A program made the translations under genes and the position numbers. A stretch of 64,000 nt of DNA, from contig CP145409.1 in assembly GCA_036867785.1 (NCBI GenBank), positions 434,001-498,000 of the forward strand, read 5' to 3'. Positions 56,701-64,000 of the stretch are shown piece after piece (positions within the stretch are counted from its first letter, which is position 1; every line of letters starts with the position of its first letter). The DNA is from Plasmodiophora brassicae (lineage: Eukaryota; Endomyxa: Phytomyxea; Phytomyxea; Plasmodiophorida). Below the pieces are notes generated by a model that ran no database searches, was not told the DNA's origin, and saw only the letters and a list, made by a program, of their open reading frames with translations.

Positions 56701-58941
56701 TCAGATGAGCAGTTCTTCGATGCCCCTGCTTCAGGCTCCGTGCAGACGTCGACAACGGATGCTGTTAACTCCGCTTCGCTGGCAGCAAACTTTGAAACTA
56801 GCGTCATTGACCGCATATTCTCTCGGTCGGCCTCTTTGTCTGCTGAAGCCATTGTGCATTTTGTCGATGAACTGTGCGCTGTTTCTGCCACCGAGCTTGT
56901 CCAGAACCGGGTATTCTCCCTTCAGAAACTGGTCGAGATCACGTACTACAACATGAATCGCATCCGACTCGTGTGGTCGCGTATCTGGAGTCCAATTTCG
57001 TCTCACCTAACTCGGGCGGGGCAGCACCCAAATCTCAAAGTTGCCATTTACGCTATCGATTCTCTGCGTCAATTGGCGAACAAGTTTCTTGAGAAGGATG
57101 AACTGTCCAGGTACGAGTTCCAAGTTCAATTCCTGAAACCTTTCGACTCCATTATGAGATGGACAGCTTCTCCCGATATTCGCGAGTTCATTGTTCAATG
57201 TCTTTCGCGTCTCGTACTGTCCCGTGCTGACAATGTCAAGTCAGGGTGGCGCATAGTGTGGAGCGTGTTTGAAGAGGCTGCCCGCGACTCTCCGTTAGCC
57301 GCAGCATCCTTGACGCTGGAAACCGCAACCCGACTGCTTCATGAACACGGCGACGTTGTCATGAAAGGGTCCATCGATGAAGTGCCCGTCGAAATTGTTC
57401 AGTGCTTGATAGCGTTCGTTGAATCGCGTCACACGGACCTGAGCCTGCAAGCTATCGCGCTGCTCGAGTTCGTGGCACACCACCTCCATCGGATATCCAG
57501 TGAAACGTCCACCGGGGATCACTCGGACTCCTCTCTCGACGTCGACGGTACTGCTCCCCGACATGGCTCTGTGTCCAGTGAACCAGTGCAGTCCATGGTC
57601 GGTATCTGGCTTCTGGCCTTGACTGGACTTTCCAAGGCCGTTGGTGACGCCCGCCCTGAGGTCCGCACGCGAGCGCTCTCCGTTCTTCATGCTGTGCTTC
57701 GCGAGCTAGGGAAGGAATTCTCTGTGCAGACATGGCGCATGCTCTTCAAAGTCGTTCTTATACCTATGTTCGATGATGTCGTCAAGGATCCGATTGGTCA
57801 GCGTGTTGGTGACGGAACCGGATCGGGTGATGACGGGACGTCTTTCGCCGAAGCCTGGTTCTCTACGACATGTGCCCCAGCACTGTCCGTCACCATTGAC
57901 GTGCTCTCCGAGAACTTCAGCCAGGTGTCGTTTGAGCTGCCGAACGTGCTCCGTCTTTTGTCGGACGTCACCTGTGCTGGTTCCCGACGGCACCGTGTCG
58001 CACTTGCTGAGATTGGCATCAATGGGCTGGTCCGGCTAATGGGCAGCTGTGCAGTTTCGCTTTCTCCAGATGCTTGGACCAGTGTCCTGCAAACTATGTG
58101 CTATATCACATCTGTGCATTGTGGCGGATCGGCGAACTTCACGTCCGAAGCTTCGTCACCAGCCGTATCACCGAGTCCTCGAAGCACCCTGCTTAGGTCC
58201 TCCGTGCTTCAGCGCTTGATTACTATGACTGAACAGGCCGTGTTCCAATACTCAAAGTACTGGGACGTGACCCAATGTTCGATGGTACACACCCCCTCGC
58301 CGTTCTTAACGCTAATTGCACTCAGCGTATCCTGCTACAGTTATCATCCGCCCTCGATCGCGTCCTAATGTGGATGTCGACGATTCCTGCTTTGGCTCGC
58401 GATGCGTGTGCGTGCGTCAGTGTCATTATATCACTGTCAGTAGTTATGTTAGGTAATCGTTGTACGTGCGGCAACGGTTTCCTGTAGGTGACATTCTGCA
58501 TGTCATACAGGCAACGAAGTTACAAATCCAAGCTGGGTTGGGTCCAGGGTTGCCGAAGGCACTCGAATCTTTGTTACTATTTCGAGCTACTTGATGAAGC
58601 ATTTCATCCTGTCGGAGCCCTCGTTCCCCGAATACGAAGCCGAACGTCATGTCGTCTGTCAGCTTCTGGCCAGTCTCACTCGTTCGTTACACCCGCGTAC
58701 AAATATGCTCTCTGATACTGACTGGATGTTGGGATTGGTAGAGATGCCAGATTCGCTTCTGACGACCATGTTTATGGAACTTCACCCCATTGTGTTCGAT
58801 CTTGTTATGGTCCGAGACCAAATCGTTCGCGTCCACCTCCATCGACTGCTATCGCGGTTACTCAGCGGCGGTATCATGAAGCTTTCATCAAGTAGCAACG
58901 GTGACTCCAGAGACCAACCATATCAATCCTCTGTAATATAA
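53708..58941 (+). CDS. BIG-type ARF guanine-nucleotide exchange factor (Sec7 domain)
   Basis: BIG/Sec7 proteins load GTP on ARF at the trans-Golgi and endosomes. The gene encodes about 1,650 residues. Exon 1 (53708-55591) holds the N-terminal DCB-HUS helices: [27 protein letters not shown] and, later, [20 protein letters not shown]. The Sec7 domain spans exons 1-3: [20 protein letters not shown], then after a 49-nt intron [20 protein letters not shown]. The catalytic glutamate is in [20 protein letters not shown], followed by [14 protein letters not shown] and the exon (about 55,986-56,114) with [20 protein letters not shown]. The phases of introns 55592-55640, 55934-55985 and 56115-56171 all agree. 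Downstream HDS domains run from about 56,172 to the end ([28 protein letters not shown]). The last exons near 58,250-58,600 are approximate. Confidence 0.92.
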
Positions 58942-59164
58942 AGTAAATGTATACAACGTTGAGTATGTCCATCGTTGTAACTGCGTTGCTCGTATTCCCA
59001 GCCCACAACGCAGGACTGGGACGCCATTTAAACACGGTAAAGGCGGTCTTCGTCATATGCGGGTTTCTTCTTGCAGAACACGGAAGATGCAGTGGTATGT
59101 CGGTCTTATACGCGTCGTCTGACGATGATCTAGCGGTTCAGCATGAGGAGTGGGTCACAGTTAT
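58942..59164. other. Short region between convergent genes
   Basis: About 220 bp between the ARF-GEF (+) and the ankyrin gene (-). No gene is recognisable. Confidence 0.5.
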
Positions 59165-60440
59165 TTATCTGTGTTCTTTGGCACTTTCACGATCGGCTGA
59201 CTGCTGTGACAGCTTCAGGACTGATTCGCCTTCCGCGTTGACGACTGCCAGTGAGGCACCCTTCTCCAATAGGTAATTGCCTAACTCGTGGTAGTGGAAC
59301 CTGAACGCCTGGTGTGCTGCAGTGTTCCCCTGGTCCTGTTCAAGAGTGTCAAACATAACGCATGCAGTCGCAGCAGCCTCTAGGCGAACGTTTTGAGCGT
59401 TAATGTTGGAGCGCCGGCGAAGGCATTCCTTCAGGAGCCGTTTACAGTTTTGCGACGCTGGCAGTTACGTTGTGAAACGCGTTTGTCTATCAATTAGGCA
59501 CGAACCGATACCTGCAATGATTAGAAGGGTGTTGCCGTGCTCGTCGCGGACGTCTATGTGAAGACCGGGGATTGTATCTAGAGCCTCAATCACCTGACAG
59601 CAAAGTCAGAGTGACGCTAACTGTGTCTGTGCTTATATGCCTGACCTGCTTATGTTTGGACTGCCGAGCATCTCGGAACATTCTCTCGATCTGCAGGGCA
59701 ACCTCTGCGCGCGTACATCAGTTTCACCAACAAAACGCTACGTTATCCACCTTGTTGACCTTCAGGTTGCCCAGCGTTCTATGACAATGCTCAGCTACAG
59801 AGCAGGCACTGGTTCACAGCGCAAACCTTGGTAGACGTAGCTGGCGGGTTGGAAGGCCCTTTACCACCCGTGGCGGAATCAGGCCGGGGAACGACCGTGA
59901 ACAGTTCCCCCGACCACTGCCTCGTTCGATTCTTCTTGGTGCCGTGTACCTTGGAATCGGGGTCCACCACCGTGCTGGATGCGTCGACGCTGTCGTTATG
60001 AACCGCTTTGAGTTCCGGAATGACTCTGCGACAAGGACGATACGATGTAAGAATGGGCGCCAAAGACAGAGCACCATCCCTGGATACGGTTGGGATGGTC
60101 GCCGCGCCTGGTGCCGAGAGTGGTCAGCAGACGATGTGCCGTCCTCATCGTCGGAATTGGCGAAGCTACTGCTGGGAGAATCGCGGGAGATCTTGGGGAG
60201 CTCATCGAGCGTTGATTTCCTGCCCGATTTCGAGTGCCGCGACGACTTCGGGGTCGCCGTGTCATCGTCATAGTATTTCGGTTCGTGGACAATGCCAGGA
60301 AGGACCTCGTCGTGAGCCCGAACGGCCCCGCCAACGGGTGCCTTTGAGGACGCAGATGACACTAGCGAACCTGGCTTTGGAGTTACCATTGGCGTGGCGT
60401 TATCCTGGCCGGCTCCCTTGCTGCCACCGATATCCGTCAA
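59165..60440 (-). CDS. Ankyrin-repeat protein with low-complexity N-terminus
   Basis: Several exons. The ATG at 60440 opens a serine-rich, charged region (SGRKSTLDELPKISRDSPSS) of about 120 residues; a linker follows (KVHGTKKNRTRQW and a G/P-rich part, about 59,820-60,000). Near the end ankyrin-type units appear: EALDTIPGLHIDVRDEHGNT followed by LLIIAG (about 59,520-59,600), CKRLLKECLRRRSNINAQNV (about 59,390-59,460) and GNTAAHQAFRFHYHELGNYL with LEKGASLAVVNAEGES (59,215-59,330). This ankyrin arrangement, with long spacers, resembles proteins found in oomycetes and trypanosomatids. The intron sites are estimates. The gene lies tandem to S-formylglutathione hydrolase. Confidence 0.7.
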
Positions 60441-60863
60441 ACCCGCCCTGCGAGCAGCGTCAGCACTACGTCGAACAGTGGTGCCGCACGAGCGGTCACC
60501 TAGGCGTTAAGGCACGCGGCGAGCTTGCCCCTAACGCCGAGCTCCGGTTGGGGAGCGGGTCCAGCGATTGTTTTCGTGGCGGCAGCGCCGGCAGCTGAGA
60601 CATGTCCTGCAGCAGTTGGCTTGTCACCAAGTCAGGTCTCCTGCATAGCCATGCGCACGAAATGCGATTCGTTGACGGGCATAGTGGTATCTCGTAACAC
60701 CGGAAATATCTTGGTACGAACGGGCGCACGTCACTGCCGACGTGGCGTACCTATTCCTGGGTTCTCAACAGAAGAGCTGCTGAATGCCGCGAATGTTCAT
60801 TGGGTCGATTGCCATCTGACAAGCGCCATTGGCCTGTTGAATACGACCTTGTCTGTTTCATGG

Positions 60864-61993
60864 TTAAGCCCCATGCAGAAGGAACTTGGCGTGATGACGA
60901 ATGTGATCCTCGATGCAGGTGCTCACAAAGTAGTACGAATGGTCGTAACCGTCATGACGGCGGATCGTGATGGAGAGGCCAGACGATTTGGAAGCGGCCT
61001 CGAGGTCGTCCAAGAGAAGCTGGCTCGCCAAGAACTTGTCGTCAAGACCCTATCAAACCCATGCACGTTTCTGCATGAAGGAAATATTATGTAGACGTCC
61101 AGTGTACCTGATCGATGAGAATACGAGCGCCCTCTACATTTCGATGTTCTGCAATCAAGCAAGTAGCGTCGTACTGCTTCCACGTTTCTTGGTCAGACCC
61201 CAGGTAAGCGGCAAATGCCTTAGTACCCCAAGGACATGCCATCGGATGGCTAATAGGTGCAAACGCCGACACGGACTGCATCGCGTCGTCAGCACAAAGA
61301 AAGAGGCACGCGTAACGTTGTACACCTTGTACATTCCTGGGTTCCTCAGATAGCAGATCAGAGCTCCGTGTCCGCCCATGCTGTGCCCCATCACTGTTTT
61401 CGATCGACCAGTTAATCCAAAATCATCATATGGAATCAGCACCATCATACCGGATCGACAGTTCGACTTCAGTTCGGGAAGCTCGCTCTCCAGCAACTGG
61501 GGGAGCTCCTTCGTCACGTACGTATACATTCTGTAGGCCTTCGACCACGGTTCCTGAATACACGCGTATCGGAAACCGAGTCATGAACGATTTGAGAGTA
61601 GGGACCTGGACGGCATCGACGTAGAAGCCGGCGCCGACACCTAGGTCCCAGGAATCGGATTCACCGGGAACGTTCGCTCCCCGAGGGCTCGTATCCGGGC
61701 AAATAATAGCAATGCCTGCGCTCGTCAGCCAGGCTGACACCCGTTGGGCAATCGCATCGACGCCTACCGAGCTCCTGGGCAACGCGCTGCGCCCCCGCTT
61801 TCTCCATGAAGTTATCCTCGGTGCAGGTTAGCCCCGACAGGAAGTACAGCGCCGGGACCGGCGACCTGGCGCTGGCCGACCCGGGCAGGAACACGTTCAC
61901 CCGCATGGTCGTCCCCGTCGACGTCGACTCATGGCTGTACTTCACGACCGCCCCGCCGAAACACTTCACGCGCGACACGACCGAGAGCGCCAT
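60864..61993 (-). CDS. ESD: S-formylglutathione hydrolase (esterase D)
   Basis: The enzyme cleaves S-formylglutathione to formate and glutathione, the last step of glutathione-dependent formaldehyde detoxification. The ATG at 61993 starts [20 protein letters not shown], typical for the family. Exons give [70 protein letters not shown], and the nucleophile elbow [19 protein letters not shown]. After introns follow [27 protein letters not shown] joined by a 58-nt intron (61107-61050) to [12 protein letters not shown], and the catalytic-histidine end [20 protein letters not shown]. The stop is at 60,864-60,866. The catalytic serine (GHSMGG), the aspartate region and the histidine (GYDHSYY) are all visible, so the enzyme looks complete. 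About five introns. Confidence 0.93.
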
Positions 61994-62273
61994 CCCAACA
62001 CAGTAGGTACCCTGCGCGCCCGGTCCCCGCAACGACAGTTACGGCAGCTGCAGTCAACAAACCCGGCCGTGCAGCCCTCATTAGTCAATATTGTAGTTAT
62101 CAACGTCAGATCCGACAGCCCATGCCGGATCCGACCACGTACGGGTTTGTAGTGACGAACGCGCCTACAGCCAAAAGCGTTGGGCGTGCAGCTATGGGGA
62201 GCGACCAGCGAGGTGGAGCTGCAGGGCGGCGTGTATTTTTTAGGTCTACTACCGTAGTAGGTACTGCTACCTA

Positions 62274-62991
62274 TTAGTCGAGCAGTGCGGCCGTCTTTCT
62301 GGGCAGGAGGCGAACGGCGAATGCGACGAGCGTGGCCATTGACGCGAGCGCGAAGATGACAATGAGGAAGACGGGAGCGGATGACCCGTCCGGTGGAGTC
62401 TGCAGGGCGTCGCCGCCGATCCTGGGTGGCGAGCGTGGGCACGGATTCGGTGGCAGACGGCGTGTGGGGATACCTGGGGGCATTGCCTAGCGGTTGCTTG
62501 GATTTCCAGTTCGCATTGGCGAAATCGACGATGGCCTGGTCGACGCGGGGATCGCCGTCGAACGAAAACGCCTGGCCGCCAGACAGTCGAATGATGGTGG
62601 GGTACACGCCGATCTTGTATAGCTTGGCAAGCTCTGTGTCCTATCAGCAGCGAAGGCGGAAACGCTGGCGAACGGGACGCACCGGTTTCCTTTGTGCAGT
62701 CAACAGCACCGAATTTCATGGAGGCATCGGTGATCTGAGCGACAGCCTTCTCCCAGATCGGCTGTGTACTGACGCAGACATGGCAATATGGGGAGTAACT
62801 ATCAGTGCACCGCTGTCATCAGCAACGAGGACGGCGGGCACCAACGTTGCATAACTGTACAATTTCAAGAGCCAATCGCCGGACCTCATGTGCTCCTCAT
62901 AATTATCCTTCGTGATGTCAACGATCGGGCCAGCCAGGATCCGTCCAGCGGCCAGAGCCGTGACGACGGCGACGATGGCCGACGGAACCAT
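62274..62991 (-). CDS. TMX-like thioredoxin-domain membrane protein (PDI family)
   Basis: TMX proteins are type I ER membrane thiol oxidoreductases. The ATG at 62991 starts a cleavable-looking signal peptide (VPSAIVAVVTALAAGRILAG). Exon 1 then reads IVDITKDNYEEHM and GDWLLKLY. An intron joins this to SPYCHVCVSTQPIWEKAVAQ, giving the active-site CHVC. MKFGAVDCTKET, LAKLYKIGVYPTIIRLSGG and FSFDGDPRVDQAIVDFANAN complete the thioredoxin fold. A proline-rich linker is followed by a C-terminal span (SAPVFLIVIFALASMATLVA) and a short basic cytosolic tail ending at 62,274. The redox motif CxxC is complete, but CHVC is atypical (TMX members more often have CGHC or similar). Confidence 0.82.
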
Positions 62992-63433
62992 ATTTTCTCG
63001 AACCAACACCGTGACAAGCGGCCGGCGACGCGCCCGCCGAAAAAAAGTGCTGCCTGCCACACGTTTCGGTTCCAGAACCGCACCCGAACAGGTTCCAGAC
63101 TTCTCCGACTGGTTCTAGATCTTGCACGGTGGTGGGCCCAGATCCGACCTCCCTCGGGTACATGCCTACGTAGATGGGGAGCAGAAGTTGGCGAGACCTA
63201 TATCCTCCCCGTATCGTCGTTGACCACCCCGGTCAATGCAAACGCGTCAGCGTTCATTTCGGCAGTACAAGTATCCAGGGTGCCTGTGTAGGTCTGCCCA
63301 TTCTCGCCGTTTGAATACACGGTAGGCCAGGGGGCCGTACGTGGCGACTTCGCCCGATGCACGTCGGCTGTTGCGGGCGCCGGCCGTGCAAAAGACACGG
63401 TAACGCAGTCATCGTGACCGAGTTGCGCCGGCG
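62992..63433. promoter_or_regulatory. Divergent intergenic region (shared promoter)
   Basis: About 440 bp separate the divergent TMX (-) and CRT-like (+) genes, so the region must hold both promoters. No specific element is recognisable. Confidence 0.45.
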
Positions 63434-64000
63434 ATGGTTCGGCCGCGTGACGATGACAACAAGCCCGAGGCCGACGCGTCACAGTCGCCCGGGCCGACAC
63501 CATCTCGGCAGTCCTGGCTGCTGACGCTGTCTACTGCCCTGCTGCTCGTGTCCTCAGTTGGTGGGTCGAATAACGATCCCGTACGTATGTACGTAGCCGT
63601 GCTGCGATTTAACCGGTGCATGCCCAGGGAATTCGACCTTCTTCAAGCTGATGATTGACAAGTTCCACAATTATGCATTGTTCATCAGCCAAATTACGTC
63701 CCGTACGTGGGTCCGTTGTCACAGCACTGACAGTGGGGTAATGACGTTTCTGGGCCAGTCGTGTACATCCCTGTGTTTGGTGCCCTGGTCCTGCTTTCCA
63801 AAGACATCACGCCTGAAATGCGTGCCTTCCCGAAATCGAAGTTCTTCGTTATGGGCGCGCTTGACTCCATGGCCGGAATACTGATGACGTTCGGAGGAAT
63901 CATGACGAGCGGCAGCCTTCAAGCTCTATTGATGCAGGTAGGGCGCCAGGCGTTCACCGACTAACGTTCATACTGACGGCTACTTAATGCGGCAGGCCTT
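63434..64000 (+). CDS. CRT-like transporter, 5' part (truncated by window edge)
   Basis: The ATG at 63434 opens an acidic cytosolic leader and a first span (SWLLTLSTALLLVSSVGGSN). An intron then leads to TFFKLMIDKFHNYALFISQI, and another to VVYIPVFGALVLLSKDITPE, followed by AFPKSKFFVMGALDSMAGIL and TSGSLQALLMQ. The pattern (FPK.KF..MG.LD....., then G..TSG..Q.LLMQ) matches the CRT/CLT family of the drug/metabolite transporter superfamily. Members move glutathione, thiols, amino acids or drugs across vacuolar or plastid membranes. About four of the usual ten spans are in the window; the last visible exon ends in a likely donor (GTAGGG) near 63,940. Confidence 0.8.

Noticed and set aside
62235-62280. 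Short palindromic TACTACCGTAGTAGGTACTGCTACC tract after TMX
   Set aside because: Too short and imperfect to call a terminator or mobile element; probably 3' UTR sequence.

Overview
This window comes from a compact, intron-rich unicellular eukaryote. The evidence is GT-AG introns of about 49-67 nt inside nearly every gene, short intergenic gaps, and a strictly eukaryotic gene set: the deadenylase PAN2, dynactin p25, Spc25, the ESCRT-III subunit CHMP6, a BIG-type ARF-GEF, mitochondrial EF-G2, a HECT E3 ligase, a peroxisomal acyl-CoA oxidase and ribosomal protein eL24. A plant/protist-type WD40 protein, a CRT-like transporter and a DNA transposon resembling oomycete elements suggest a protist lineage such as Rhizaria (plasmodiophorid-like) or stramenopiles. 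The genus cannot be fixed from the sequence alone.

Layout. 1-315: 3' exon of a TAPT1-like membrane protein. 2.0-15.6 kb: one giant multi-exon gene for a HECT E3 ligase with SPRY, RanBP2 zinc-finger and discoidin-like modules (HECTD4-like). 16.0-21.0 kb: eL24, a UCP-type mitochondrial carrier and acyl-CoA oxidase, all on +. 21.3-23.3 kb: an ankyrin protein and a MINDY deubiquitinase on the minus strand. 23.9-25.2 kb: a conserved WD40 protein. 25.4-30.1 kb: a transposon graveyard holding a hAT element with perfect TIRs and an 8-bp target-site duplication, then a decayed oomycete-like hAT transposase and a decayed PIF/Harbinger element. Each of the two decayed copies carries an inverted duplication of its own coding sequence. 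30.7-35.1 kb: PAN2. 35.3-38.2 kb: a coiled-coil protein, dynactin p25 and, convergently, Spc25. 38.3-38.6 kb: a minisatellite. 38.8-42.3 kb: an orphan multi-membrane-span protein with a large soluble C-terminus. 43.3-51.8 kb: a minus-strand block with an RGG protein, a cyclic-nucleotide phosphodiesterase, two small membrane proteins, mitochondrial EF-G2, an unknown protein and CHMP6. 52.0-58.9 kb: a prolyl 4-hydroxylase and a BIG-type ARF-GEF on +. 59.2-63.0 kb: an ankyrin protein, S-formylglutathione hydrolase and a TMX-like thioredoxin on minus. 63.4 kb to the end: 5' part of a CRT-like transporter.

Most genes are unlinked housekeeping functions, so no operon logic is expected. Two observations stand out. 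One is the pair of neighbouring inverted-duplication derivatives of DNA transposons, the architecture of natural hairpin silencing loci. The other is a 6-nt microexon that supplies two residues of the GTPase P-loop in the EF-G2 gene. Exon limits not given explicitly are estimates read by eye from GT/AG sites and family conservation.
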